DNA from: Methanolobus sp. ZRKC5
GTDB taxonomy: Archaea; Halobacteriota; Methanosarcinia; Methanosarcinales; Methanosarcinaceae
DNA length: 64,000 bases
Direction of reading: 5' to 3'
Assembly: GCF_038446525.1 (NCBI RefSeq)
Contig: NZ_CP151792.1
Coordinates: 2,728,001 to 2,792,000 of the forward strand
The notes under the pieces were generated by a model. That model ran no database searches. It saw only the letters and a list, made by a program, of their open reading frames with translations, and was not told the DNA's origin. Shown here one piece after another: positions 26,652 to 35,785 of the stretch; the stretch's first letter is position 1; each line of letters starts with the position of its first letter. A program made the position numbers and the translations under genes.

Positions 26652-27935
26652 TCACCTTTTTTTCTCTTCTTCAAGTGCCTTGCTTACTATTTTCATAGCA
26701 CATAGATCGCCGCACATGGAGCATGCTCCGCTTCCTGTGTTCCTGCTATCTCTTATGCTCTTTGCTTTTTCTCCGTCTATTGCAAGGGCAAATTGTGTGT
26801 CCCAATCAAGGTTTTTACGTGCATGTGCCATTTTATCATCAACAGCTCTTGCACGCTCTCTCTGTCCTTCTTTTGTAAGATCTGCTGCATGAGCTGCAAT
26901 TTTAGTAACGATGGTTCCTTCGCGGATGTCATCATTAGTTGGCAGTGCCAGATGCTCGGCTGGTGTGGTCATGCACAGGAAATCAGTTCCGTACATTCCA
27001 GCTAAAGTGCCTCCTATGGCTCCGGTTATATGGTCGTATCCGGGTGCGATATCTGTCACAAGCGGACCCAATAGGTAGAGTGGGGCATTGTTGCACAGGC
27101 TTTTCATTCCTTTCACACTGAGTTCTACTTCGTCAATAGGAACATGTCCGGGTCCTTCAACAAAACACTGTATGTCTGCTTCCCTTGTACGTTTTACAAG
27201 TTCTCCAAGTGTTATGAATTCCATAAAGGAAGGGCCGTCAGAAGCATCATGGATGCACCCTGGTCTCATGCCGTCTCCGAGGCTAATGGCCATATCATAC
27301 TCATAGGCGATTTCCATAAGGTAATCATACTCTGAATAGAATGGGTTGTCTTCTCCGTTGTGCAGCATCCACGCAAGGGTGAATGAGCCACCACGGCTGA
27401 CAATATCTGTTATTCTGTTACCCTGCTTGATCCTCTCCATGGAATCCTGGTTCACACCAGCATGTATGGTGACAAAGTCAATACCATCTTTCGCATGTTT
27501 ACGTACGGCATTGAACATGTCATCAGAGGTCATGTCCACAACAGTCTTTTTTGAAGCTGCAGCCTGATATATTGGAACAGAGCCCATAGGGATGTTCACA
27601 GCATCCATTATCTTTTTCCTGATAAGGTCCAGATCGCCGCCTGTGGACAGATCCATGAGTGCATCGGCACCGAAGGTTTCTGCAGTTTTTGCCTTCTCAA
27701 CTTCTTCATCAATATTGATGTAATCACGAGAGGTTCCGATATTAGCGTTTACCTTTGTACTTAGGTATTTACCTATACCTACGACCCTGCAGTCCCTTAC
27801 AGGGTTATTGGGGATACTGATGGTTCCCCTGGCAACACAGGAACAGATTGTTTTAGCATCAATGCCTTCATCTCTGGCAACAGCTTCCATCTGAGGTGTT
27901 ATTATGCCTTTTTTTGCATCTTCCATTAGTGTCAT
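26652..27935 (-). CDS. thiC: phosphomethylpyrimidine synthase ThiC
   Basis: Radical-SAM enzyme that rearranges 5-aminoimidazole ribotide into the HMP phosphate part of thiamine. Visible: [18 protein letters not shown] at the start, [30 protein letters not shown], the conserved [20 protein letters not shown] and [15 protein letters not shown], and a C-terminal iron-sulfur motif [14 protein letters not shown] (C-x2-C-x3-C here, against C-x2-C-x4-C in bacterial ThiC). I start it at the ATG at 27935, six bases after GGAG, instead of the in-frame ATG 18 codons earlier; this gives 427 aa. No TPP riboswitch was seen in the gap to topA. Confidence 0.92.
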   Translation of the reverse strand: MTLMEDAKKGIITPQMEAVARDEGIDAKTICSCVARGTISIPNNPVRDCRVVGIGKYLSTKVNANIGTSRDYINIDEEVEKAKTAETFGADALMDLSTGGDLDLIRKKIMDAVNIPMGSVPIYQAAASKKTVVDMTSDDMFNAVRKHAKDGIDFVTIHAGVNQDSMERIKQGNRITDIVSRGGSFTLAWMLHNGEDNPFYSEYDYLMEIAYEYDMAISLGDGMRPGCIHDASDGPSFMEFITLGELVKRTREADIQCFVEGPGHVPIDEVELSVKGMKSLCNNAPLYLLGPLVTDIAPGYDHITGAIGGTLAGMYGTDFLCMTTPAEHLALPTNDDIREGTIVTKIAAHAADLTKEGQRERARAVDDKMAHARKNLDWDTQFALAIDGEKAKSIRDSRNTGSGACSMCGDLCAMKIVSKALEEEKKR

Positions 27936-28096
27936 TGTAGCTCCGGTATGCAGTGTTTTTGTATAGGTGCAGATACATTCTTGCCCCATATATATCTTTC
28001 ATACCACTTATCGAATATCTATCAATATTTTGGTTCTGTATTACTTTCACCCCGCATGCTCAATTCTTATCTAATATCAGAACATAGGGGAGCAGC

Positions 28097-30439
28097 ATGT
28101 CTATAGTCGTATTCACGGAAAAGAACAAGGCAGCTTCCCAGATAGCAGGTATACTTAGTGAAGGGAATTTCAACCGCGCTTCTGTGGAGGGTGTTTCAGT
28201 GTACGACTTTAAAATGAATGGGAAAGAATGGAGGATAATGGGTCTTGCCGGACACATCATGGGCTATGATTTTCCTGAGAAATTCAATAATTGGCGTGAA
28301 TGTGATCCTGCAATCCTGCTTGATACTGATCCTGTAAAGAACGTCACCAAGAAACCCTTCGCTGCTGCCATTTCACTTCTTGCTATCGGTGCTGAGGAAG
28401 TTGTTCTTGCCTGTGATTTTGACAGGGAAGGGGAAAATATAGGATTTGAGGCAAAGGCGATTGCTGAGAAAGTAGCTTCCTTTCCGGTTAAAAGAGCACG
28501 GTTTTCTTCATTGTCTGCAAGTGAGATAAAGAAAGCTTTTACGAATCTCGTTGAACCTGATTATAATATGGCAATGTCAGCAGAAGCACGCCAGATACTT
28601 GATCTTAAAATGGGTGCTGCGTTTACCCGTTTCATGACCCTTGCCGTCAGGGAAAGGGTTCGTACCAAAGGTGTGATATCAATTGGTCCTTGCCAGACCC
28701 CTACCTGTGGTTTTGTCTATGAAAGGGAGAAGCTTATAAAGAACTTCCAGTCAAAGGATTTCTGGAAAATAGAGGCTGTTTTCAATAAAAATGGTACGGA
28801 TTTTACAGGTGCTTACAGGGGCGGGCATATTTCTGAAAAAGCAAAGGCTGATGAAATATTTGCCCGGATAAAGAATTGTAAGAAAGGCCTTGTGGACAAA
28901 AAAACCGTAAAAAACATTCTCACAAGTCCCCCGTATCCGCTAAACACAACTGAGTTCCTGAAGCGTGCTTCCAAGTTTTTGGGCATCAGTCCTGAAAATG
29001 CCCTTGAGATAGCAGAGCAGCTATATCTTTCAGGTTTTACCAGCTATCCAAGGACAGAGACCAATAAATATGCTGATGATTTTGATTTCCGCTCAAAGCT
29101 GGTGTCTTTCTCATCCGGTATTTACCAAAAATATGCGCTTTCAATACTCTCTGCCGGTGATATTAACTGTAGGAACGGTACCAAGGATGGACATGACCAC
29201 CCACCTATCCATCCAATTAAAGCAGCTTCAAGGGATGATGTGGAGCGAAGCGTCAGGATGCCGGATGTATGGAAGGTCTATGACCTTATCGTGAGGCATT
29301 TCCTTTCAAATCTAATGAAGCCTGCTGTATTTGAGAAGACAAGGTTTGAGATACTTGTCGGTGGGGAAATATTTGATGTCACTGGCTCGGTGCTAAGGGA
29401 TTCTGGATGGCTTGATGTATATCCATTTGAGACCAAGAATGATAAACTACTGCCTGCTATTGATGAAAAGGAAGAGGTTGATGTTAAGAAAATAAAGAAC
29501 ATCAAGTCTGCGACAAATCCTCCGAAAAGACTTACCGAGGCAGAACTTCTTACTTTGATGGACAAGCATGGCATTGGTACCAAGGCAACAGCCCCCAGTC
29601 ATATTGAGACTAATAAGAAACGAGGCTATTTTGAAGTAAAAGGTAAGACGATTTCAATTCTGGATACTGGTTTTACCTTGATGGATACACTCGATACAAC
29701 TGTGGCAATACTTGTAAAACCTGAGATACGGGCTCGTATAGAATCTTTGATACAGGATGTGGAAGACGGGAAAAAGACACTTGATACTGCTCTTGATGAA
29801 GGAACCATGCTTATCAAGGAAATGTATTCCCAGCTAAACTCAAGCAAGGATGCAATCGCTACAAGAATGGCAGGCACTATCACTGATGAGCAGGTAACTA
29901 CTGATAAAAAGAATTTTGTAGGGACCTGTCCTGAGTGTGGGCGGATATTACATATGATCAAGACTGATAAAGGAAGGTTTGTGGGCTGCACTGGTTATCC
30001 ACAGTGTAAGAAGACATACCCTCTGCCAAAGGCAGGTGCACTTACAGTCCTGCGTTCTCAGGAATGTAGTAAAGGTGGAGTTGCAGTTCTTAAAGTCGGC
30101 AACAAATATAACTGGGCCGTGGGAATTGGTCCCTGCTTCACGTGTGATATGGAAAAGAAATGTTTCCCTCCTGAAGTTGTAGGTCCGTGTCCTGTTTGTG
30201 ATGGCTCGATGTTCGTCATATCTGTGAAAGATTCTCGTTTCCTTGGCTGCACCAATAGGTGTGGACATACACAGTCAGTTCCTAAATCAGGTAGACTTAC
30301 AGTTCTCAGCACTCTGTGTGAGCATTGTGGATGGCACATACTCCGTGTTAAAGAGCAAAAAAAGGATGCTTTGGAGTTCTGTGCCAATCGGCAGTGTGTC
30401 GGGAAGAAAAAGAAATCCAGTGTTGTCAAGCAAAATTGA
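28097..30439 (+). CDS. topA: DNA topoisomerase I (type IA)
   Basis: Relaxes negative supercoils by single-strand passage. The 780 residues have a Toprim domain at the N-terminus (SIVVFTEKNKAASQIAGIL, LACDFDREGENIGFE with the DxDxE-type acid cluster), a core with AMSAEARQILDLKMG, and the active-site Tyr in SGFTSYPRTETNKY. At the C-terminus there are at least three zinc ribbons: CPECGRILH, CPVCDGSMF and CEHCGWHIL. Size and order match archaeal TopA. GGGGAGCAGC directly precedes the ATG. It is divergent from thiC with a 161-base gap. Confidence 0.93.
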   Translation: MSIVVFTEKNKAASQIAGILSEGNFNRASVEGVSVYDFKMNGKEWRIMGLAGHIMGYDFPEKFNNWRECDPAILLDTDPVKNVTKKPFAAAISLLAIGAEEVVLACDFDREGENIGFEAKAIAEKVASFPVKRARFSSLSASEIKKAFTNLVEPDYNMAMSAEARQILDLKMGAAFTRFMTLAVRERVRTKGVISIGPCQTPTCGFVYEREKLIKNFQSKDFWKIEAVFNKNGTDFTGAYRGGHISEKAKADEIFARIKNCKKGLVDKKTVKNILTSPPYPLNTTEFLKRASKFLGISPENALEIAEQLYLSGFTSYPRTETNKYADDFDFRSKLVSFSSGIYQKYALSILSAGDINCRNGTKDGHDHPPIHPIKAASRDDVERSVRMPDVWKVYDLIVRHFLSNLMKPAVFEKTRFEILVGGEIFDVTGSVLRDSGWLDVYPFETKNDKLLPAIDEKEEVDVKKIKNIKSATNPPKRLTEAELLTLMDKHGIGTKATAPSHIETNKKRGYFEVKGKTISILDTGFTLMDTLDTTVAILVKPEIRARIESLIQDVEDGKKTLDTALDEGTMLIKEMYSQLNSSKDAIATRMAGTITDEQVTTDKKNFVGTCPECGRILHMIKTDKGRFVGCTGYPQCKKTYPLPKAGALTVLRSQECSKGGVAVLKVGNKYNWAVGIGPCFTCDMEKKCFPPEVVGPCPVCDGSMFVISVKDSRFLGCTNRCGHTQSVPKSGRLTVLSTLCEHCGWHILRVKEQKKDALEFCANRQCVGKKKKSSVVKQN

Positions 30440-30480
30440 TTTAATGGTAAATCAGTTTTCCTTGATTTATCTCTGAAATT

Positions 30481-30651
30481 GACAAAAGTATATATACGAT
30501 AAAATCCATTTTATGAATTAGAGACGAATTGTAGACCTGTTTCCTGATTATACTCCATTATAAATGGGTCATACAAATCTACCACCTTCAATCAATCTAC
30601 ACAACACAAAAGGTTACTTTCAATTCGTCTCAGCCTCTATATTTTGTCAAA
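30481..30651. repeat. imperfect long inverted repeat between convergent genes
   Basis: GAGACGAATTG at 30521-30531 is repeated inverted as CAATTCGTCTC at 30621-30631. Outside these, GACAAAA at 30481-30487 is mirrored by TTTTGTC at about 30642-30648, with TATATA on both inner sides. So the whole 170-base gap between topA (plus) and the nitroreductase gene (minus) can fold on itself. It could be a bidirectional terminator or a small non-autonomous element. No target duplication was found. Confidence 0.5.
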
Positions 30652-30652
30652 A

Positions 30653-31168
30653 TTATTTTCCATACTTTTCACTGTATACTATCTCACTCAGATCTTTTCT
30701 GGTGCTATTTTTTCCATGTTCCGCAGGTTTACCTATTGCAAGTACTGCCATAAGTTCCATAGTATCAGAACAATTGAGAATCAAGTTTACTTTATTTGAA
30801 TTATTAAGTATTTCTCCCAGCCAGACTGCCCCAAGTTCAAGATCACAGCATGCCAGAAGCATATTCTGTATTGATGCTCCTATGGCCTGGATATCCTTTG
30901 TCTTATTGTACATTGTATCAAGGTCCAGATAAACAGCTATCAACAACGGTGCACTTAAAATGATATTGCTGTAGTGCGTACAGGTTGCAAGTTCTTTCAT
31001 GGTTTCTTTGTTTTTAATAACAACGAATTTCCATGGCTGGTTATTGAGGCCAGATGGTGCCCATCTTCCTGATTCAAGTATGGTTTTAATATCTTCATCT
31101 TTGACCTCTTCTGATGTGAAGTTACGGATGCTTCGCCTTGATAATATAGTCTCAATTGTTCCTTTCAT
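30653..31168 (-). CDS. nitroreductase-family FMN oxidoreductase
   Basis: A 171-residue flavin enzyme of the nitroreductase fold: ILSRRSIRNFTSEEVKDEDI at the N-terminus (FMN phosphate contacts), ESGRWAPSGLNNQPWKFVVI, and the later AIGASIQNMLLACCDLELGAVWLGEI. It would use NAD(P)H or reduced deazaflavin to reduce an unknown acceptor. Length is typical of the short subfamily. It converges on topA and is divergent from the next gene. Confidence 0.88.
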   Translation of the reverse strand: MKGTIETILSRRSIRNFTSEEVKDEDIKTILESGRWAPSGLNNQPWKFVVIKNKETMKELATCTHYSNIILSAPLLIAVYLDLDTMYNKTKDIQAIGASIQNMLLACCDLELGAVWLGEILNNSNKVNLILNCSDTMELMAVLAIGKPAEHGKNSTRKDLSEIVYSEKYGK

Positions 31169-31336
31169 GTTCTAGCGACCTCTGCTACATATTTTGTGAT
31201 GTGAATACTCAAAATACTAATTTCTGGATACTTATAGGTTAGGTGTATCATAAGACTGAAGTTTATAACTCAGATTACTTGTCTCTTGACCTCAAGTTGA
31301 ATAAACCTTATCAATCAATAACATTAAGGTCATGGT

Positions 31337-32593
31337 ATGGTCAGAAGACAAAGCCTGAAAAACCGCGAGTTTGGTTATGAGCTCTCTGGTGTGGAGCACA
31401 AGCTCATATTTGATAATGATGAGATGGGCTTTGTTCGATTTGATGGCCGAAGCAGGTATCTTTTTTATCTGGATCCTTCTCCTTTTCTCCCAACACCAAA
31501 AAGGGAGTATTATATAATCACCGATGAATCTGTCCCGACACCAAACCAGAATGAGCTGATCAAAGTCACCTCCTTTGAAACAGAACGAGTTGTCAGGGGT
31601 ACATTTGCTAATCTTGTTAACATTGATGTCAGGCATGTGAAAGCGTGGAAAAAGGTCGATCCTAAAAAACTCCTTCACCGAAAGGTAATGGATCAGGAAG
31701 AGTATGTTAATTTCTTTAAGCATCCATTTCAGAGTGCAGATGAAAATCTGGATAGTATCTCTCAGTGTCTTGCAATGTGTTCAGTTTCGTCAAATGCAAT
31801 TGGTATCAATGAAAAAGGCGGTATTGATTCTGGCATAATTGCAAAGAAAAGTGGCTGGAATTCCTTTGTTTCTTTACAGAAATTAATTCCCAGGGAATTC
31901 AAAAGTGCAAAGTCTCCTTATTTTTACAGTTCTTCTGAGCTTGAAAAGAACTTGAATCCATTAGGCAGCAGGGAAGTAAATCTTTCAATACTAATGCCGA
32001 AAGAAACATTTGTACATGTGCCTATTGTTCTTGATGCAGAGATGCGTCCTAAGTCTGCTTATTCTGCTGATGTATCTTTTGAGATACCATTTGTAAGGGC
32101 TCATCTTCTGGATGCTTTAATGTTTCAACCGGAAATCTCACAAAAAGCAGAAAAATGCTTGACTGATCGAATATATGAGATGACAGAAACATTCACACAC
32201 TCAAGTAATTTTGTTTACAAGCAGGACCTTGGTGCTGCTGCTCCTAAACTAGGTTCGAGTATTGCCCGAATGAATTTTAGCAATGAAGTTTCTGTTTCCA
32301 ATGTACGTGAAGGATTTGATATATGGATGGACATGTTTGCACACGCTTCTAAATTTAAGAAATCCAATCTGTCCCCTAGCGAAATATTCCGTTTACCCAA
32401 AGAAGCGGCTCAATTGTATCTGCAACTAGAGAATACTTTTGGTATTGATGTAACAATTTCAATGGTGGATGTTGAAAAAACATCTCTGCTTACACCGTTT
32501 GAGTTATCGAATGCTCTTGCTTCATTGAGGAGTGCAGGTGCGATATATTCACCAAGGATAGATTTTATTAAATTACTAGCATTTAATTTTTGA
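31337..32593 (+). CDS. uncharacterised 418-aa archaeal protein
   Basis: I do not recognise this family. The protein is soluble, with no signal peptide or membrane helix. The N-terminal ~110 residues are beta-rich (VRFDGRSRYLFYLDPSPFLP, ITDESVPTPNQNELIKV). The middle contains SQCLAMCSVSSNAIGINEKGG, which has the feel of an MCM- or ATPase-adjacent domain but no Walker motif. The last ~90 residues look like a winged helix (LSPSEIFRLPKEAAQLYLQL, LLTPFELSNALASLRSAGA). This suggests a DNA-binding or replication-associated role, only as inference. The TnpB element lies immediately after its stop. Confidence 0.7.
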   Translation: MVRRQSLKNREFGYELSGVEHKLIFDNDEMGFVRFDGRSRYLFYLDPSPFLPTPKREYYIITDESVPTPNQNELIKVTSFETERVVRGTFANLVNIDVRHVKAWKKVDPKKLLHRKVMDQEEYVNFFKHPFQSADENLDSISQCLAMCSVSSNAIGINEKGGIDSGIIAKKSGWNSFVSLQKLIPREFKSAKSPYFYSSSELEKNLNPLGSREVNLSILMPKETFVHVPIVLDAEMRPKSAYSADVSFEIPFVRAHLLDALMFQPEISQKAEKCLTDRIYEMTETFTHSSNFVYKQDLGAAAPKLGSSIARMNFSNEVSVSNVREGFDIWMDMFAHASKFKKSNLSPSEIFRLPKEAAQLYLQLENTFGIDVTISMVDVEKTSLLTPFELSNALASLRSAGAIYSPRIDFIKLLAFNF

Positions 32594-32708
32594 GCCGAGA
32601 AGTCTCCTTCTGTAAGGTGGGAGATGAAAGGCGTACTATCCGAATACAACGTTTATATAATCTCATGATTTTACAAAAACTATATGTGTTGTTAAATCAT
32701 TGTAAGTA

Positions 32709-33830
32709 ATGATGCTTAAAGCCTATAAATACCGTTTATATCCAAATAAAGAGCAACAAGAGCTTTTTATGAAACATATTGGTGCATGTAGATTTACGTA
32801 TAATTGGGCTTTAGAAAACAAAATTAAAGCTTATGAAACAGAAAAAAAGCATCTATCTAGGTTTGATTTACAAGAAATGCTGGTTCATGACTTGAAAATG
32901 ACTAATGAATGGTTGAAGGATGTAAATTCTCAATCATTGTTAAATTCACTTATTAATCTTGAATCTGCATTTACACGGTTTTTTAGAGAAAAAAAAGGAT
33001 TTCCTAATTTCAAATCTAAAAAGAACCCTCTACAATCATTCCAGATACCACAACATTATACTGTGGATTTTGAAACAAATACTATAAAACTTCCAAAAAT
33101 AAAACAACCAATAAAAGTAAAGTTACATAGGAAGTTTGAAGGCAAACTTAAAACCGCTACTATATCCAGAACATCGACGGGAAAATTCTACATAAGTATC
33201 CTTGTAGATGATGGTAAAGAATTACCTGATAAACAACATTTCGATGATAATTCGACATTAGGTCTAGATGTAGGTATCACTCATTTTGCCATATTGTCAA
33301 ACAGTGAAAAAATAGATAACCCAAAATATCTAAAAAACAGTATGGAAAGAATGAAAATCTTACAAAGAAGATTATCTAAAAAACAAAAATGTTCAAAAAA
33401 TAAAGCAAAAGCACGTTTATCAGTCGCTAAACACCATGAGAAAATAAGCAATCAGAGAGCAGATTTTTTGCACAAAACATCTTCTAAAATTATAAGCGAG
33501 AACAAAGCAGTTGCAATAGAATCACTCAATATATCGGGTATGCTTAAAAATCATTGTCTAGCTCAATCAATTAGTGATGTTTCGTGGAGTATGTTCTTCA
33601 ACCAATTGGAATATAAAGCCGAGTGGTACGGAAAAACCTTATTAAAAATAGGTCAATTCGAGCCATCTACTAGAATATGTAATAATTGCGGATTTCATAA
33701 TAAAGAGTTGACCTTGAAAGATAGAAAATGGCAATGCCCGGACTGTAATACCAATCATGACAGAGACATTAATGCAGCTATCAACATTAAGAAATTCGCA
33801 TTACAAAATCAAAATCTAATAACCGCTTGA
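32709..33830 (+). CDS. tnpB: RNA-guided nuclease TnpB
   Basis: TnpB is the RuvC-type nuclease of IS605 elements and the ancestor of Cas12; it cuts DNA guided by an RNA from the element's right end. The 373 residues show the N-terminal KAYKYRLYPNKEQQELFMKH, the first RuvC Asp in LGLDVGITHFAILS, the Glu in VAIESLNISGM, a zinc ribbon CNNCGFHNKELT ... CPDCNTNHDRD, and the third acidic residue in DRDINAAINIKK. All three catalytic acids appear intact, so it may be an active nuclease. Two adjacent ATGs (32709, 32712) are possible starts. Base composition is more AT-rich than the neighbours. Confidence 0.92.
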   Translation: MMLKAYKYRLYPNKEQQELFMKHIGACRFTYNWALENKIKAYETEKKHLSRFDLQEMLVHDLKMTNEWLKDVNSQSLLNSLINLESAFTRFFREKKGFPNFKSKKNPLQSFQIPQHYTVDFETNTIKLPKIKQPIKVKLHRKFEGKLKTATISRTSTGKFYISILVDDGKELPDKQHFDDNSTLGLDVGITHFAILSNSEKIDNPKYLKNSMERMKILQRRLSKKQKCSKNKAKARLSVAKHHEKISNQRADFLHKTSSKIISENKAVAIESLNISGMLKNHCLAQSISDVSWSMFFNQLEYKAEWYGKTLLKIGQFEPSTRICNNCGFHNKELTLKDRKWQCPDCNTNHDRDINAAINIKKFALQNQNLITA

Positions 33831-33924
33831 CACCTTTGGAACGGGGGGAAGAGCCTGTGGACTTGTGAACGATAGTTCAAAGAATGAAGCAGGAAGCTCC
33901 ATGCGTAAGCGTGGAGTAATTCAC
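33831..33924 (+). ncRNA. probable omega-RNA (reRNA) scaffold of the TnpB element
   Basis: In IS605 elements the guide RNA overlaps the 3' end of tnpB and runs through the right end, with the guide read from flanking host DNA. Here the stretch after the tnpB stop carries a GGAACGGGGGGAAGAGCC segment and the terminal hairpin at 33897-33916, ending ATTCAC. By that model the guide would be the bases from 33925 on, which are the leader of the next gene. The 5' limit, probably inside tnpB, is not defined. Confidence 0.6.
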
Positions 33925-33948
33925 ACTGTAAGTTGGGTGTGGGGTACG

Positions 33949-34173
33949 ATGAATGAAGATATTATTGGGCTCGATAAAAAGGCAACTAGACTAGGCTATG
34001 AACTTATGGATCTTGAGGATAAATTAGATGTTATCATCGAGGGCGTGGGAAATGCGGTCAATGAAGATGAAAAAGCAGAATTGATGCATCAAAAAACTCT
34101 GGTGGAGAGTGAGATCGTAGATATTAAAGATGAAAGGCATAAACTCAATGAAAGATTGATCAATTCATTCTAA
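33949..34173 (+). CDS. small coiled-coil protein, 74 aa
   Basis: The ATG at 33949 opens MNEDIIGLDKKATRLGYEL followed by LMDLEDKLDVIIEGVGNAV and VNEDEKAELMHQKTLVESE, a strongly helical, heptad-rich, acidic protein ending LNERLINSF. An in-frame ATG at 33865 exists but lies inside the TnpB element's right end, so it is not a native start. I do not recognise the family; small methanogen proteins of this type are often uncharacterised. The IS1341 element ends 24 bases before the start and must have displaced the native promoter, so expression may now depend on the element. Confidence 0.65.
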   Translation: MNEDIIGLDKKATRLGYELMDLEDKLDVIIEGVGNAVNEDEKAELMHQKTLVESEIVDIKDERHKLNERLINSF

Positions 34174-34233
34174 TAGCAAAATATATGGGTATTACTTAAA
34201 CCCAAATTGAGAAAAATAACAAAAAAAGATTGT

Positions 34234-34251
34234 GTAGACCAAAAGGTCTAC
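34234..34251 (-). terminator. terminator overlapping the ilvC stop codon
   Basis: GTAGACC at 34234-34240 pairs with GGTCTAC at 34245-34251 around AAAA. On the minus strand the hairpin is followed by a T7 run. The ilvC stop codon TAG (34248-34250) sits inside the stem. The plus strand also has TTTT after it, so the hairpin could end transcription from the small gene at 33949 too. Confidence 0.7.
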
Positions 34252-35255
34252 TTTTCGTTTAATTCGCTGTTCAACCAGGGCATCTTGGCTCTGATCTGTT
34301 TACCTATGACTTCTAATGGGTGTTCCCTGTCCTGTCTTTCCATTGCAGTAAGGACTGGTCTGTTTGCCTTGCCTTCAAGTACGAACTCGCGAGCGAACTC
34401 TCCGTTCTGTATTCTGTCAAGAGCCTCGTACATAGCTTCCCTGGAAAGCTCGTTTATGATCTTAGGACCAACTGTCATTCCGCCGTACTCTGCTGTGTTG
34501 GATACTGAATACCACATCTTGTCAAGGCCACCCTCATGGATGAGGTCAACGATGAGTTTCAGTTCGTGGCATGTCTCAAAGTATGCCATTTCCGGCTGGT
34601 AACCTGCTTCAACAAGCACTTCAAAAGATGTCTTGATAAGTGAAGCAACTCCACCACAGAGGTCTACCTGTTCTCCGAAAAGATCGGTCTCTGTTTCCTC
34701 GCGGAATGATGTCTCATATACTCCTGCACGTGTACATCCTACTCCCATTGCGTGTGCCAGAGCCAGATTCTTTGCGTTACCGGTTGCATCCTGATAGACT
34801 GCGATAAGTCCTGGTACACCTGCTCCATCCCTGTATGTTCTTCTGACGAGGTGGCCCGGGCTTTTTGGAGCTACCATGTAGACATCGATATCCTTCTGTG
34901 GGATGATCTGGTTATAGTGAATGTTGAATCCGTGTGAGAATACGATTGCGTTGCCGGCTTCAAGTCCTGGCTCTATCTCACTGTAATATACCTGTGACTG
35001 CACTTCGTCCGGCAAGAGTATCTGAATTACATCAGCCATCTTTGCTGCATCCGCAACTGTCATGACCTTTAGTCCATCTTCTTCTGCCTGTTTCCAGCGT
35101 CTGCTACCTTCTCTTAAGCCCACGGTCACGTCAAGTCCTGAGTCATGCAGGTTCTGTGCCTGTGCATGTCCCTGGCTTCCGTAGCCCATCACTGCGATCT
35201 TCTTGCCTTTTAGTAAGTTAAGGTCTGCATCGTTATCATAATACATTTCTGCCAT
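34248..35255 (-). CDS. ilvC: ketol-acid reductoisomerase
   Basis: Converts acetolactate or acetohydroxybutyrate to the dihydroxy acid with NAD(P)H and Mg2+, in valine, leucine and isoleucine synthesis. The 335 residues show the Rossmann start [23 protein letters not shown]-type motif ([12 protein letters not shown]), [21 protein letters not shown], and the knotted C-terminal domain with [16 protein letters not shown] and [17 protein letters not shown]. Length is that of class I KARI. It is the last gene of the ilv operon, 44 bases after ilvN. It ends with TAG, an unusual choice if this organism decodes TAG as pyrrolysine. Confidence 0.95.
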   Translation of the reverse strand: MAEMYYDNDADLNLLKGKKIAVMGYGSQGHAQAQNLHDSGLDVTVGLREGSRRWKQAEEDGLKVMTVADAAKMADVIQILLPDEVQSQVYYSEIEPGLEAGNAIVFSHGFNIHYNQIIPQKDIDVYMVAPKSPGHLVRRTYRDGAGVPGLIAVYQDATGNAKNLALAHAMGVGCTRAGVYETSFREETETDLFGEQVDLCGGVASLIKTSFEVLVEAGYQPEMAYFETCHELKLIVDLIHEGGLDKMWYSVSNTAEYGGMTVGPKIINELSREAMYEALDRIQNGEFAREFVLEGKANRPVLTAMERQDREHPLEVIGKQIRAKMPWLNSELNEK

Positions 35256-35299
35256 TGTATGTACCTCTTTAATTGAAATATCTATAAGTCTCTGAATAA

Positions 35300-35785
35300 T
35301 TAAGAATTCTTCTGTCCTCTACTGAGAGCAACTTTTCCGGTCCTTACCATTTCCTTAATTCCAAAGGGTTTGAGTAACTGTTCGATGGCAGTTATCTTGC
35401 CTTCGTCACCTGTGACCTCAACGGTCATGGATTTTGAACCAACATCGATGATGCGGGCACGGAATACGTCTGCTATCTGCATTATCTCGGAGCGGTTGGT
35501 GACATCAGAGTTAACTTTAATAAGTGCCAGTTCTCTTTCAACGGAATCTTCTGATTTGAGGTCTGTGACCCTGATGACATCAATGAGTTTGTTAAGTTGC
35601 TTTGTGACCTGTTCCAGGACATCATCGTCTCCCATTACCACAATAGTCATGCGGGACATGGTGGGGTCATCAGTGACTCCTACTGTCAGGCTGTCAATAT
35701 TGTAACCTCTTCTTGAGAACATGCCTGCGACTCTTGAGAGTACTCCATATTTGTTCTCAACCAGAACTGCAAGTGTATGTCTCAT
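35300..35785 (-). CDS. ilvN: acetolactate synthase small (regulatory) subunit
   Basis: Regulatory partner of IlvB that confers feedback inhibition by valine. The 161 residues hold an N-terminal ACT domain ([34 protein letters not shown]) and the C-terminal domain of IlvN ([39 protein letters not shown]). Length is normal. Its ATG overlaps the ilvB stop by four bases (ATGA), so both subunits are translated together. Confidence 0.95.
   Translation of the reverse strand: MRHTLAVLVENKYGVLSRVAGMFSRRGYNIDSLTVGVTDDPTMSRMTIVVMGDDDVLEQVTKQLNKLIDVIRVTDLKSEDSVERELALIKVNSDVTNRSEIMQIADVFRARIIDVGSKSMTVEVTGDEGKITAIEQLLKPFGIKEMVRTGKVALSRGQKNS

Larger units (their letters stand above)
32600..33924 (+). mobile_element. 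IS1341-type (IS605 family) element carrying only tnpB
   Basis: The element holds tnpB but no tnpA, so it can move only if a TnpA acts in trans. The right end is readable: after tnpB come a structured stretch and a hairpin, CTCCATGC/GCGTGGAG at 33897-33916, followed by ATTCAC ending at 33924, the usual right-end form of archaeal IS605/IS1341 elements. The left end is less clear; an imperfect hairpin at 32603-32624 (TCTCC/GGAGA) may be its subterminal hairpin. IS605-type elements make no target duplication, so the outer limits are approximate. Confidence 0.75.

Noticed and set aside
27936-28096. TPP riboswitch before thiC
   Set aside because: No thi-box-like conserved segments could be found in this gap.
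28097-30439. Antisense frames of 100 codons and more inside topA
   Set aside because: They mirror the codon pattern of topA on the opposite strand and encode no recognisable protein.
33865-33948. Longer N-terminus for the 74-aa coiled-coil protein
   Set aside because: These 28 codons lie within the right end of the TnpB element and its hairpin, so they cannot be native; the ATG at 33949 is the better start.
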